A stretch of 49,742 bases of DNA from MA-ANB-1 sp040878225 (GCA_040878225.1 JBBDMR010000157.1:1-49742); one strand, 5' to 3'. Counted from the first letter of the stretch, positions 7,923 to 16,195 are shown. The notes: generated by a model from the sequence alone, not told the origin. Program-made: numbers and translations.

Positions 7923-8492
7923 ATGAAACGGCCCGATCAACTTCACTTCACAGAGTCAGAGGAAGCCAACCGCCTCCTCGCCAACGACGATCTCGCGGTG
8001 CTCATCGGCATGCTCCTCGACCAGCAGTTCCCCATGGAACGGGCCTTCTTCGGTCCACAGCTACTCAAAGACCGCCTCGGGGAAGACCTCGATGCGGGGA
8101 GAATCGCAGAAGCTGATCTCTCCCGCCTCGAGGAGTTGTTCAAAGGCCCGCCTGCGATTCACCGGTACCCGGCGTCGATGGCGAAACGCACCCAGGATCT
8201 CTGCCAGTTGATCGTGGATGAATACGAAGGAGATCCGGCTCGGATCTGGTTGACAGCAGAAAGCGGCAAAGACCTGTTGAAGCGGCTCAGGGCCCTTCCC
8301 GGCTTCGGCGAGGGCAAATCACGCATCTTCGTCGGCCTTCTCGGAAAGCGCCTCGGAATCCGGCCCGAAGGCTGGGAGGAAGCGGCAGCCGACTGGCCGA
8401 GCATCGCCGATGTGGCCACATTCGACGATGTCTTCGAGTTGAGAGAGCAGAAGCGGCTGATGAAACAGAAGAAGAAGGACTCTTCCTCTTAG
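7923..8492 (+). CDS. HhH-GPD superfamily base-excision-repair-like protein
   Basis: A 189-residue protein of the actinobacterial HhH-GPD family resembling TIGR03252. The N-terminal helix bundle contains 'LIGMLLDQQFPMERAFFGP'. The helix-hairpin-helix is LRALPGFGEGKSRIFVGLLG near residues 121-140. The C-terminus is Lys-rich. The usual glycosylase catalytic Asp a few residues after the hairpin is not obvious, so DNA binding is better supported than glycosylase activity. I use the ATG at 7923, MKRPDQLHFTESEEAN, and ignore an open frame running upstream through the intergenic region. It is transcribed divergently from the thiolase operon and stands alone. Confidence 0.83.
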   Translation: MKRPDQLHFTESEEANRLLANDDLAVLIGMLLDQQFPMERAFFGPQLLKDRLGEDLDAGRIAEADLSRLEELFKGPPAIHRYPASMAKRTQDLCQLIVDEYEGDPARIWLTAESGKDLLKRLRALPGFGEGKSRIFVGLLGKRLGIRPEGWEEAAADWPSIADVATFDDVFELREQKRLMKQKKKDSSS

Positions 8493-8625
8493 TCGGCATC
8501 CCCGGGCGCACCCGCCGATTCGTACGACGCCGCTACAAACTTTCTAGGTATACCGGCCCATTTATTGCTAAACCGGAGGGCGCGGTTGTCCGATACCCAA
8601 GTCATGGCGGAAGGAACTGACGACC

Positions 8626-9561
8626 GTGGATAGAAGCATGAACCTCTCAGGCCAACTGGCCGACTGGACAATGGACGACTTGCTTCAGATCGTCCAGGTG
8701 ACCAAGAAGACCGGATCCCTTGACATCGTGGGTGTTCACAAGGGTCGTGTCCATTTCCGTGAGGGAAACATCACCGGTGCCGAATTGCACAGCTCGAAAG
8801 GTGTCTATGCGGGAACCGACACCTCGATCATCGCCGACGTAGTTTTTGTTCTCGGATCGATGACCGAAGGCGCTTTTGCGATGGGCCGCTCCGATGGCCC
8901 CGATGTCGATGGAGTCCCGATCGAAGCCATCACCGGTGCCATAAGCGAGTTGCGGGCCCTCGAGGCGATAGTCGCCGACAAAGGTTTGACCGACGCCGGG
9001 GATGTGAAGCTCAAATCCACGATCGAATCTGAAGTCACTATCTCCCCCGACGACTGGGCTGCAATTGCATCCCTGGTGGTGCCGTTCACTTTCACGACCC
9101 TGGCCGAACGCCTGGGCCGGGGGGCGGCAATCCGGATGGTCCATGCCTTCCACCGTCTCGACCTTGTCGAACCGGCCGAGTCGGATACATCAGAGTCAGT
9201 GATCGAACCTGTTCCGGGTGAGGTCAGTGAGGAAGAGTCCAACTGGCTCGACCGGCTTGCCGACGAAGTCTCCAGCACCGACTCGACCAAGTGGCTCGAA
9301 GACGCTGTCGCAGAGATGACTGCCGGCAGCGACGACGGTGCCGTCGAAGCAGTGCCCGCCAATGCAGCCCGGGCCGCGGACGCGAGCGTGAATGTCGAAG
9401 AGTCCGAGGCGGAATCATCCGACCCCGAGGTTGTGATTGCACCGAATGAGCCCAAGGACCGCTCTGCGGGAGCGCGGGGCATCTCTGCCCCTGCCTCAAC
9501 CACCCTGACCACCGGTGTCTACGACGATATTCGCCGTCTCCGCAGCAAGGTCTCCGAGTAG
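8626..9561 (+). CDS. DUF4388 (PATAN-like) domain protein with acidic C-terminal region
   Basis: A 311-residue protein. Residues 5-100 match DUF4388: MNLSGQLADWTMDDLLQIVQ, then KKTGSLDIV, then GRVHFREGNITGAELH. This is a small domain found in regulatory and gliding-related proteins. Residues about 130-185 form a predicted alpha domain of DNA-binding-like size. The remainder is a low-complexity Glu/Asp/Ser-rich stretch, ending with a short basic DDIRRLRSKVSE segment. The GTG at 8626 follows AAGGA by 10 nt; an ATG at 8638 is an alternative. There is no membrane segment. A role in signalling or as an adaptor is only inferred. The next 500 bases downstream hold no intact gene. Confidence 0.8.
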   Translation: MDRSMNLSGQLADWTMDDLLQIVQVTKKTGSLDIVGVHKGRVHFREGNITGAELHSSKGVYAGTDTSIIADVVFVLGSMTEGAFAMGRSDGPDVDGVPIEAITGAISELRALEAIVADKGLTDAGDVKLKSTIESEVTISPDDWAAIASLVVPFTFTTLAERLGRGAAIRMVHAFHRLDLVEPAESDTSESVIEPVPGEVSEEESNWLDRLADEVSSTDSTKWLEDAVAEMTAGSDDGAVEAVPANAARAADASVNVEESEAESSDPEVVIAPNEPKDRSAGARGISAPASTTLTTGVYDDIRRLRSKVSE

Positions 9562-9648
9562 TGCCCCGACCACTAACGTTTGCCGCGTTCAGGACGGCCG
9601 ATGACGCCGCCAGCTGCGTCCTCGTCCTAGGCGAACGGGCCAGTGCGC

Positions 9649-9676
9649 CGTCGTCCTGCGTCCTTGCTGGACGACG
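9649..9676 (+). other. Stem-loop downstream of the DUF4388 gene
   Basis: CGTCGTCC and GGACGACG form a perfect 8-bp stem around a 12-nt loop, extendable with one mismatch. There is no T-run after it, so it is not a classic intrinsic terminator; it may be an mRNA 3'-end structure or chance in GC-rich DNA. It lies in the 498-base interval 9562-10059, which otherwise contains only the uridine kinase remnant and the proC promoter. Confidence 0.35.
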
Positions 9677-9740
9677 CCCCTGACTCGCCCTGAACATCGC
9701 CAACGTCACTGGCCAGAGCACTTGCGGTAACGTCCCGTCG

Positions 9741-9965
9741 ATGCGAGACAAGAGCCCCTGGGTTCCCGACCGCCCCCTTTTATCGGTCTGGCCGGTGGCT
9801 CCGGTTTGGGGAAGACCACAGTTGCCGAAGATCGCGACGGTGCGTCCGATGCATATCGAGTTTGTCGAGACATCGAAGCGGTATGCCGATCTGATAATCC
9901 CCGAGGGACACAATCCCGCGGCCGTGGCGACGGTCATCGAATTGATACGCTCCCGTCTGGGCTAG
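9741..9965 (+). pseudogene. Uridine kinase remnant (frameshifted, internal deletion)
   Basis: Two diagnostic pieces of a uridine kinase lie in different frames. Near 9776-9826, in the frame of base 9782, the DNA encodes PFIGLAGGSGLGKTTVAE, the P-loop of the family. From about 9837, in the frame of the ATG at 9741, it encodes 'VRPMHIEFVETSKRYADLII' then PEGHNPAAVATVIELIRSRLG, the C-terminal end of the enzyme. Around 130-150 residues of the middle (nucleoside-binding and LID regions) are missing and the join changes frame. A second shift near the C-run at 9773-9777 separates the ATG from the P-loop frame. The product of an intact gene would phosphorylate uridine/cytidine. This copy cannot be functional. 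Confidence 0.75.
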
Positions 9966-10046
9966 CGGCCCTTGCAAGTCCGCTGACATTTCAACAGCCA
10001 GAAGTGCGCGACCAAACTTACGCGATAGTCCACTAGTCGGCGTTCT

Positions 10047-10052
10047 TATACT
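10047..10052 (+). promoter_or_regulatory. -10 element of a probable leaderless proC promoter
   Basis: TATACT ends 7 nt before the proC ATG, which would place transcription start at or within a base or two of the start codon, a leaderless mRNA as is common in actinobacteria. No clear TTGACA-like -35 is visible, and there is no Shine-Dalgarno sequence before this ATG, which supports the leaderless reading. Confidence 0.4.
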
Positions 10053-10059
10053 CTTCGCA

Positions 10060-10872
10060 ATGTCACATCAACCTTCTGTTGCGGTCCTCGGTGTCGGCGC
10101 CATGGGGGAGGCCCTCGTCTCCGGGTTGCTTCGCGCCGGATGGGGGAGCGAAAACGTGTCCCTTTGCGTCCGTCGAATTGAGAGGGGCGACGTGTTGGCC
10201 AACCAGACCGGGTGTCAGGTCTACCTCGACCCGGCCGAGGCGACAGCCGACCGCGACGTGGTCGTCGTGGCAGTCAAGCCGCGGGATGTCCCAACCGTGG
10301 TCAGCGCAATTGCGTCTTCGTTGCGCCCCGACCAGCTGGTCATCTCCCTGGCCGCCGGGATCACCACTGCCACCTACGAGTCGATGCTGCCAACCTCACC
10401 GGTGGTCAGGGCGATGCCCAATACCCCGGCCCTGGTCGGTGAGGGGGTGACCGGCATCGCCGGCGGGTCACGAGCGGGGGCGGCTGACCTGGAGAAGGCC
10501 CGCGTGATCCTGGGAGCGGTTGGTGACGTCAGAATCATGGATGAGACGTTGCTCGACGCGGTCACTGCGGTTTCCGGGACCGGCCCAGCGTATGTCTTCC
10601 TGCTCGCGGAAGCGTTGACCGATGCCGCGATTCGCGAGGGCTTGCCCCGCGACATCGCGGAGATGTTCGTAAACCAAACGGTGCAGGGAGCAGGCAGATT
10701 GCTGACCGCCATCGACAAGACACCCTCGGAGTTGCGGGCGCAGGTCACCTCTCCGGGAGGAACGACCGCAGCCGCGGTACATGTGCTCGAAGAGCGCGGG
10801 TTCAGGGCGCTCGTCGAGGATGCGGTGAGGGCGGCGGCGAAACGTGCCCATGAACTCGGGGAAGCCGGGTGA
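10060..10872 (+). CDS. proC: Pyrroline-5-carboxylate reductase
   Basis: A 270-residue ProC that reduces 1-pyrroline-5-carboxylate to proline with NAD(P)H in the cytoplasm. The N-terminal Rossmann loop is VLGVGAMGEAL; the middle shows AVKPRDVPTVV and RAMPNTPALVGEGVTGI. The C-terminal dimer and substrate domain has SGTGPAYVFLLAEALTDAA and TSPGGTTAAAVHVLE. Length is normal for the family. The stop overlaps the GTG of a proline dehydrogenase gene by 4 nt, so a proline-making and a proline-degrading enzyme are translationally coupled. A TATACT lies just upstream of the ATG. Confidence 0.96.
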   Translation: MSHQPSVAVLGVGAMGEALVSGLLRAGWGSENVSLCVRRIERGDVLANQTGCQVYLDPAEATADRDVVVVAVKPRDVPTVVSAIASSLRPDQLVISLAAGITTATYESMLPTSPVVRAMPNTPALVGEGVTGIAGGSRAGAADLEKARVILGAVGDVRIMDETLLDAVTAVSGTGPAYVFLLAEALTDAAIREGLPRDIAEMFVNQTVQGAGRLLTAIDKTPSELRAQVTSPGGTTAAAVHVLEERGFRALVEDAVRAAAKRAHELGEAG

Positions 10873-11777
10873 GTATCTTCTCCCGGGTGGTGACCGCCAC
10901 CACCCGATCCCGCCCGGTCGAGAAAGTGATCACCGGCACGAAGCCGGGAAAGGCCCTTGCCTCGAGGTTTGTGGCAGGGGAAACCCTGCAGGAGGCGGTG
11001 GCGATAGCTGCCGAGCTCAACCGGAGCGGGTTCCTCGTCTCATTGGACCTGCTCGGCGAGGAGGTCCACGACGAGCAATCGGCCCGCAACGCCCTAGCTG
11101 AGTACCTCGATTGCCTCGACCGGATCGCACAGGATGGAATCGATGCCAACATCTCCGTCAAGCTGACCCAGCTCGGTCTCGGCATCGACCGGGAGCTGAC
11201 GATCGACCTCGTGGCGCAGCTTGCCCGGCGGGCAGCAGAGGTCGGGACAACGGTGACAATCGACATGGAGGACTCGCGGTTCACCTCCGACACAGTGGAT
11301 ATCTTCGCCGACGCCCAAGAGAAGTTCGGCAACCTCGGGATTGCGATCCAGGCATACATGAGGCGAACACCTGTCGATCTCGATCGCCTCATCCCGTTGG
11401 GAGGGCACATCCGACTCTGCAAGGGAGCATATGTCGAGCCTCCGGAGGTTGCCCTCACCGTCAAGAGCGATGTGGACGCTGCCTTTGCGGCCCAGCTCGA
11501 GACGTTGATGGCGGCCGAGTCGATCCGGCCGGCGGTGGCCACACACGATTTGGAGATGGTCGATCATGCCCGTCAGCTTGCTCCCCAGCGGCTCGGGTAC
11601 TTCGAGTTCCAGATGCTGTACGGGGTGCGGCCGGCCTTACAGCAGTCGTTGGTCGAGGAGGGATTCCCGTTACGGGTCTATCTCCCGTTCGGGTCGCAGT
11701 GGTATCCGTACCTGACCCGGAGGATGGCCGAGCGACCGGCAAATTTGTGGTTCTTTATGAGGTCGTTGGCGGATTGA
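10869..11777 (+). CDS. Proline dehydrogenase (monofunctional, FAD-dependent)
   Basis: A 302-residue PRODH barrel that oxidises proline to pyrroline-5-carboxylate and passes electrons through FAD to the respiratory chain. Family motifs in order: SVKLTQLGLGID, TIDMEDSRFTSDTV, GIAIQAYMRRTPVDLDRL, IRLCKGAYVEP, VATHDLEM, FEFQMLYGVR, and a C-terminal 'YLPFGSQWYPYLTRRMAERP' with the paired arginines that bind the proline carboxylate. GTG start, overlapping the proC stop. No pyrroline-5-carboxylate dehydrogenase is nearby, so in this locus the product could be returned to proline by ProC. An 11-bp stem terminator follows about 40 nt later. Confidence 0.94.
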   Translation: MSIFSRVVTATTRSRPVEKVITGTKPGKALASRFVAGETLQEAVAIAAELNRSGFLVSLDLLGEEVHDEQSARNALAEYLDCLDRIAQDGIDANISVKLTQLGLGIDRELTIDLVAQLARRAAEVGTTVTIDMEDSRFTSDTVDIFADAQEKFGNLGIAIQAYMRRTPVDLDRLIPLGGHIRLCKGAYVEPPEVALTVKSDVDAAFAAQLETLMAAESIRPAVATHDLEMVDHARQLAPQRLGYFEFQMLYGVRPALQQSLVEEGFPLRVYLPFGSQWYPYLTRRMAERPANLWFFMRSLAD

Positions 11778-11817
11778 CCGTGTCGACCAAACCGGGTCGA
11801 TCGAATTGGCATGAAGA

Positions 11818-11843
11818 AAGGGGCAGCCCCAAGGCTGCCCCTT
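11818..11843. terminator. Bidirectional intrinsic-type terminator between PRODH and the ArsR operon
   Basis: AAGGGGCAGCC and GGCTGCCCCTT form a perfect 11-bp stem with the 4-nt loop CCAA. It lies between convergent genes. On the minus strand the stem is followed by a T-rich CTTTCTTC-type tail; on the plus strand by TTCACTCCGTTT. It probably ends both the proC-PRODH transcript and the regulator-small-protein transcript. Confidence 0.7.
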
Positions 11844-11865
11844 CACTCCGTTTGTAGGACGAGAC

Positions 11866-12105
11866 TCAGGCTGCCCTATCCAGGCCCGGTTGGTTGGCCG
11901 AGGGAGGTTCGGCCAGCCTCTCGCCAAGGGCGATGAGTCCGTTTCCGATGGCCCCTCTAAAGGAGTGGCCGTTTCGGACCATGACGCCGCTGGCTTTCGC
12001 CGAGCGGGCCATACGTCTGTTGTCTGTGGACATCTGGAGTCTCCCGACCCGATAGTCGTATTCGCTTCTGTCATTCAACGGGTACATTTGGTACTCCTCT
12101 CTCAT
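11866..12105 (-). CDS. Small conserved-looking protein downstream of the ArsR-type regulator
   Basis: A 79-residue protein, unrecognised. Its ATG overlaps the stop of the regulator gene (ATGA), and it ends just ahead of the shared terminator, both good signs that it is real. The N-terminus is hydrophilic (MREEYQMYPLNDRSEYDYRV); the middle is basic with MSTDNRRMARSAKASG; the C-terminal third is mildly amphipathic with GAIGNGLIALGERLAE. I see no clear signal peptide or full transmembrane segment. By position it is either the target or a modulator of the regulator. No function is assigned. Confidence 0.65.
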   Translation of the reverse strand: MREEYQMYPLNDRSEYDYRVGRLQMSTDNRRMARSAKASGVMVRNGHSFRGAIGNGLIALGERLAEPPSANQPGLDRAA

Positions 12106-13241
12106 GCAAGTGCAGATTTGTCTTGTGGTCGCATATAGCCCTCGAGAAATGCTGATGCATCCTCGAACGCCTGCGGTCTGAGGCCGTACTTGGACTCGGC
12201 TTTGGTCGATCCCATCTGGACCCGGACCAACCCGGCACCCCTCAGGATCGTGATGTGGTGGTGAACGGTTGACTTGGTCAGGTCGAGCAGTTCGGTCAGT
12301 TCATCGAGGCTCGTGTCACCCTCGGAGAGCCGGCGGAGGATCCTCAGCCTCTTCTCATCACTCAGTGCCTTGTAGAACCGGACCATCCAAGATGGCGGTG
12401 CCTCAGGATTGAGATTGAGGAACTCGTCGGCGAGCCCGTAACAGACGATCAACGCATCGCGGTACTGATCGATCAGCGACAGTGGTCTCACCACTACCGA
12501 CGGCACCAGGATCACCCGGCAAACACCGAGCGGGATCTCGTAGTCGAGGCCGTTGGTCACCTCTTCGATCACGTCCTTGGCGCTTTCCCTGGTGGCCACC
12601 GACCGGCGTGCCGCCGCTGCTGCGGCGATTGCCGTACCGAACTCGTCTTCATACTTCGAGAAGACTTCATTCCGGAACCTGTGCAGTGTCGCTGCCATCC
12701 GATCTCGCATCTCGATGGGGTCCATCTCGAACATCGCCAGTACCTGGTCGACGCCCTCCTGGTCCATGCTCGATCCGATGATCTCTCGCACTGATTCGAT
12801 GTCGCCCTGTGCCGCCTGCTCGATCAAGGATGGAGATGGCGGGCTCTGACCTGTCTCGAGAGCGTTCTGCTCGCCGAGATAGCCGAGGATCCACCGCCGC
12901 AACCGTTGCGGGTTCAGTTCCCCGATCCAGGTGAAGACACTGTCCGGGTCGTGCGGGTGCGGCGCCACCGAGATGAGCCCGAGGAGGCTGAGCCACACGG
13001 AGCAGTGACTCCCACCAAACCTGATGATCTCTTCTTTGAGATCGTCGGGAGTGGCGTCATGTGCTTCTGTGAACCAGTCGGCACCAAGATCGAACGATCC
13101 GGTGTATTTCTCCGAGCTGAAGAGGCTCCACATCGTGATCACCACCTCATATGAGATGGCACCATCGATCTCGATCGGGATCCGGCGCGTTGCGCTGTTC
13201 AGTTCCCTGACTTTCTGTTGTGGTGTGATCAATTCGGGCAT
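12102..13241 (-). CDS. ArsR-family winged-helix transcriptional regulator with large N-terminal domain
   Basis: A 379-residue regulator, far longer than a typical ArsR protein (about 100 residues). The C-terminal winged helix reads MVRFYKALSDEKRLRILRRL, then TSLDELTELLDLTKSTVHHH (recognition helix), then ITILRGAGLVRVQ. The preceding 280 residues are mostly helical and resemble the DUF5937-type sensor region seen in actinobacterial ArsR relatives; no metal-binding Cys cluster is visible. I take the ATG at 13241 (MPELITPQQKVREL); an open frame upstream to 13352 covers the promoter region. A perfect inverted repeat at 13262-13277 just upstream suggests autoregulation. Co-translated with a 79-residue protein; divergent from etfD. 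Confidence 0.85.
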   Translation of the reverse strand: MPELITPQQKVRELNSATRRIPIEIDGAISYEVVITMWSLFSSEKYTGSFDLGADWFTEAHDATPDDLKEEIIRFGGSHCSVWLSLLGLISVAPHPHDPDSVFTWIGELNPQRLRRWILGYLGEQNALETGQSPPSPSLIEQAAQGDIESVREIIGSSMDQEGVDQVLAMFEMDPIEMRDRMAATLHRFRNEVFSKYEDEFGTAIAAAAAARRSVATRESAKDVIEEVTNGLDYEIPLGVCRVILVPSVVVRPLSLIDQYRDALIVCYGLADEFLNLNPEAPPSWMVRFYKALSDEKRLRILRRLSEGDTSLDELTELLDLTKSTVHHHITILRGAGLVRVQMGSTKAESKYGLRPQAFEDASAFLEGYMRPQDKSALA

Positions 13242-13261
13242 TTTGAAACTTTCATGGATAA

Positions 13262-13277
13262 TTCGATAACCATCGAA
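13262..13277. promoter_or_regulatory. Inverted repeat between the ArsR regulator and etfD (candidate operator)
   Basis: TTCGAT-AACC-ATCGAA is a perfect 16-nt inverted repeat 21 nt upstream of the regulator's ATG in the divergent gap. The 9-mer ATTCGATAA that includes its left half recurs at 13317-13325, 56 bp (about five helical turns) away. Spaced half-sites in a divergent promoter suggest that the regulator binds here and could control both itself and the iron-sulfur oxidoreductase. Binding is inferred. Confidence 0.5.
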
Positions 13278-13399
13278 CGACACTATATCACTAGGAACAT
13301 GCTCACGCAAGGGTCTATTCGATAAACTTCGTATGAGCAGCTCGTGTATCACCAGAGTCGCATGGCATCCGAGAAAGGGATGGTAGGCAGACGTCCTCC

Positions 13400-15616
13400 G
13401 TGGATATACACTCCGGCGCTATGACCGCCACGACGGAGCAGGAATCCGGGGTAGACGCTAATCAGCGCTCATCGGCGGTGCCGATGATTTTTGAAGCCCT
13501 GGGCGCAATCTCGGCTGTGGCGACGCTGCTCCTCGGAGTGCTGGGGACCATTCCCGAGCACCCCCATTTCGAAATTGGCCGTGAGGTGTTCGGAAACGTG
13601 CCGGATGCGGTTGTAGCTGTCTTCTACGTCGGTGTTGCCGGGTTTCTCTGGCTGACTTTCCACCTGCTGGCCCAGCGATCGCGGTCGTGGTTCCAGGGCC
13701 GGCCTGAGACCAGGTGGGGCGACTGGAGAAAGAGATTCCGGCGTCTGGGCCAGGGTCTGCGAATGGAGACTCTGATGCGGGACCGGCGCATGGGTGTCAT
13801 CCATTCGATGATCTACTACGGCTTCATCGTCCTGTTTCTGGGCACCGTCACCCTCGAGATCGATCATCTCCTCCCTTCCAACCTCAAATTCCTCCACGGC
13901 GGGTTCTATCAGGGTTACTCGGCGGTTCTCGACCTCGCCTCGCTCGTCTATTTGGGAGGTCTGGCGCTCGCCGCCGCCAATCGGTACGGAGCGAAGCCAT
14001 GGCGCCTCAAGTCGAAGACCAAGCCCGAAGACGCTCTGATCCTCCTGACGCTGGCCTTGATTGGCATAACCGGGTTGCTCACCGAAGGCGCCCGCATTTC
14101 ACTGGTTGGCCGCCCCGACTTCGAAGTGTGGTCTTTCGTCGGATACCCGATCTCACTCTTGATCCCCCAGGCGGCGGCAGGTGAGTTCCATCTCGCGATG
14201 TGGGTGGTTCACGTTCTCAGCTTCGTGGCCTTCCTTGTCGTCCTCCCCATGACCAAGCTCCGTCACATGGTCACCTCGCCGGCAAACCTCTTCCTAAGCC
14301 CGCAGGAGCGGCCCAAAGGGGCGATGCGACCGGTGCCGAACCTTATGGAGGCCGACGACATCGAGACCATCGGAGCCTCTCTGGCGAGCGATCTCACCTG
14401 GAAGCAGCTCTTCGACACCGATGCCTGCACCATCTGTGGCCGGTGTACGTCGGTGTGTCCCGCAAACATCACCGGCAAGCCACTGGACCCACGGGAGATG
14501 GTCCTCAAGTCGGGTGAGGTGGCCGCGGCAAATGCCGGAGTTGGCCCACCGGTCGGGTCATTCGCGACGCTTGCCCCTGGTGCGGGCCTCTTCGATCGGA
14601 TTACCGCGGAGGAAGCCTTCGCATGCACCACCTGCCGGGCGTGTGATGAGATCTGCCCGGTGGATATCGGGATCCTCGACCGCATCCTCGACATGCGGCG
14701 CCATCTCACGCTCATGGAGTCGGATTTCCCGGCAGAACTGGGCAAGGCGTTCGTAGCGATGGAGAACCAGTCGAATCCGTGGGGGATGAGCCAGCAAGCG
14801 CGCGCCGATTGGACGAAGGAGCTCGACTTCGAAGTCCCGGTCTTCGGTCAGAACGGCAAAGACACCGCGGAGTACCTGTGGTTCGTCGGATGTGCCGGGT
14901 CATTCGACGATCGCAACACCGCGGTGTCGGTCGCTCTGGCCCGACTGCTGCGCAAGGCCAACATCGACTTCGCCATTCTGGCCGGCCGGGAGCTCTGCAA
15001 CGGCGACCCGGCACGGCGTTCCGGCAACGAGTTCGTGTTCCAGCAGCTTGCCCTGCAGAACATCGGGACCTTTGACGAGATCGGCGTGAGAAAGGTGATC
15101 ACCCAGTGCGCCCACTGTTTCAACACAATCGCAAATGAGTATCCGCAGTTCGGCGGCAACTACGAGGTAGTCCACCACAGTCAGCTGCTGGCTTCTTTGT
15201 TGACCCTGGGGCGGCTGCCCGAACCGATCAGGGCCGATGGGCAGCGAAAGAAGATCGCCTATCACGATCCTTGCTATCTGGGCCGTCACAACGACGTCTA
15301 TGTCTCCCCAAGGGAGGTGGCTGCTGCTTCTGGCGATGTCGACCTGGTGGAGATGCCCAGGCACGGCACCCGGGCGTTGTGCTGCGGTGCCGGCGGGGCC
15401 AGGTTCTGGATGGAGGAGCAAACCGGCAAGAAGGTGAACATCGAGCGTGCGGAAGAGGCGCTGTCCACCGAAGCCGATGAAATCGCAGTCGCCTGCCCGT
15501 TCTGTCTGGTGATGCTCGATGACGGGGTCAAGGAGCTGGGCAGAGACGATGTGAGGGTACGGGACATTGCGATGATCCTCGCCGAGGGAATTCTGCCCGC
15601 GGCGGAGGATGGGTGA
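13400..15616 (+). CDS. etfD: EtfD-like membrane iron-sulfur oxidoreductase (ETF:menaquinone electron transfer)
   Basis: A 738-residue fusion protein. The N-terminal 300 residues have several membrane helices of the NarI-gamma/DsrM type (ISAVATLLLGVLGTI; MIYYGFIVLFLGTVTLEIDH; WVVHVLSFVAFLVVLPM). Next comes a pair of 4Fe-4S motifs, CTICGRCTSVCP near 343-354 and CTTCRACDEICP near 409-420. Then come two CCG domains (CAGSFDD, CAHCFNTIANEYP, HDPCYLGRHNDVY, LCCGAGGARFW, ACPFCLVML). This is the layout of mycobacterial EtfD (Rv0338c), which moves electrons from acyl-CoA dehydrogenases via ETF to menaquinone, fitting the acyl-CoA genes nearby. GTG at 13400 or ATG at 13421 may be the start. Divergent from the ArsR gene and coupled to the next gene. 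Confidence 0.88.
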   Translation: MDIHSGAMTATTEQESGVDANQRSSAVPMIFEALGAISAVATLLLGVLGTIPEHPHFEIGREVFGNVPDAVVAVFYVGVAGFLWLTFHLLAQRSRSWFQGRPETRWGDWRKRFRRLGQGLRMETLMRDRRMGVIHSMIYYGFIVLFLGTVTLEIDHLLPSNLKFLHGGFYQGYSAVLDLASLVYLGGLALAAANRYGAKPWRLKSKTKPEDALILLTLALIGITGLLTEGARISLVGRPDFEVWSFVGYPISLLIPQAAAGEFHLAMWVVHVLSFVAFLVVLPMTKLRHMVTSPANLFLSPQERPKGAMRPVPNLMEADDIETIGASLASDLTWKQLFDTDACTICGRCTSVCPANITGKPLDPREMVLKSGEVAAANAGVGPPVGSFATLAPGAGLFDRITAEEAFACTTCRACDEICPVDIGILDRILDMRRHLTLMESDFPAELGKAFVAMENQSNPWGMSQQARADWTKELDFEVPVFGQNGKDTAEYLWFVGCAGSFDDRNTAVSVALARLLRKANIDFAILAGRELCNGDPARRSGNEFVFQQLALQNIGTFDEIGVRKVITQCAHCFNTIANEYPQFGGNYEVVHHSQLLASLLTLGRLPEPIRADGQRKKIAYHDPCYLGRHNDVYVSPREVAAASGDVDLVEMPRHGTRALCCGAGGARFWMEEQTGKKVNIERAEEALSTEADEIAVACPFCLVMLDDGVKELGRDDVRVRDIAMILAEGILPAAEDG

Positions 15617-16155
15617 GCGTTAAGAAGGTGGCCGCCGTGGTGGCGGTCAGCATCGCGTTTGGCTGTACGGCTGCGCCGGGGGGCACGTCGGAGTCGACTG
15701 TGCTCTCGGTGACGACCACCACCACGACGATCGCAGGCGATGCCGCAGCTACCCAGTACGTGGCGTGTCTCCGTGCCGAGGGCGTCGAGGTCGACGACAT
15801 TCCCATCGACGCCAATGGGCGGCCGATGCTCGACGCCATCAATGATCAGCTCAATTACTCCGACCCGGCGACAGTCGAAGCGGTCTCTGCCTGTGCCGGC
15901 ATTCTCTCCGAGGGGGCTCTCGATCTCGGGTTCGACGAGGGCTTCCGCCAGGCCGTGGTGGAACAACTTGCCGCTTTCTCGCGATGCGTTCGCGCCCGGG
16001 GGGTGGACGCCTTCCCCGACCCGGTTCCCGGGTTCATCGGAATCGGCTCGCCTTACCCGGTCGCAGAGATTCCATACGATGACGCCGACCTGCCGGCGGC
16101 AGTCGAGGCGTGCGAGAAGACCGTTTTCGGCGCCTTTCCCGGGGCCAGCGGCTGA
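15613..16155 (+). CDS. Secreted lipoprotein with CxRxxGVxxFPDP motif
   Basis: A 180-residue predicted lipoprotein. A short signal (MSVKKVAAVVAVSIAFGC) ends in a lipobox-like AFGC, then a Thr-rich linker. The mature part has two related Cys-bearing stretches: YVACLRAEGVEVDDIP and, later, 'FSRCVRARGVDAFPDPVPGF', the second being a motif common in actinobacterial lipoproteins of unknown role. Cys residues at about 53, 95, 118 and 168 could form disulfides. The GTG overlaps the etfD stop (GTGA), so it is co-expressed with that membrane complex. Function unknown; an accessory of the oxidoreductase is possible but unsupported. Confidence 0.78.
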   Translation: MSVKKVAAVVAVSIAFGCTAAPGGTSESTVLSVTTTTTTIAGDAAATQYVACLRAEGVEVDDIPIDANGRPMLDAINDQLNYSDPATVEAVSACAGILSEGALDLGFDEGFRQAVVEQLAAFSRCVRARGVDAFPDPVPGFIGIGSPYPVAEIPYDDADLPAAVEACEKTVFGAFPGASG

Positions 16156-16195
16156 CACGGAGACGATCTGCGTCCATGCTTCTATTCTTGCTGGG

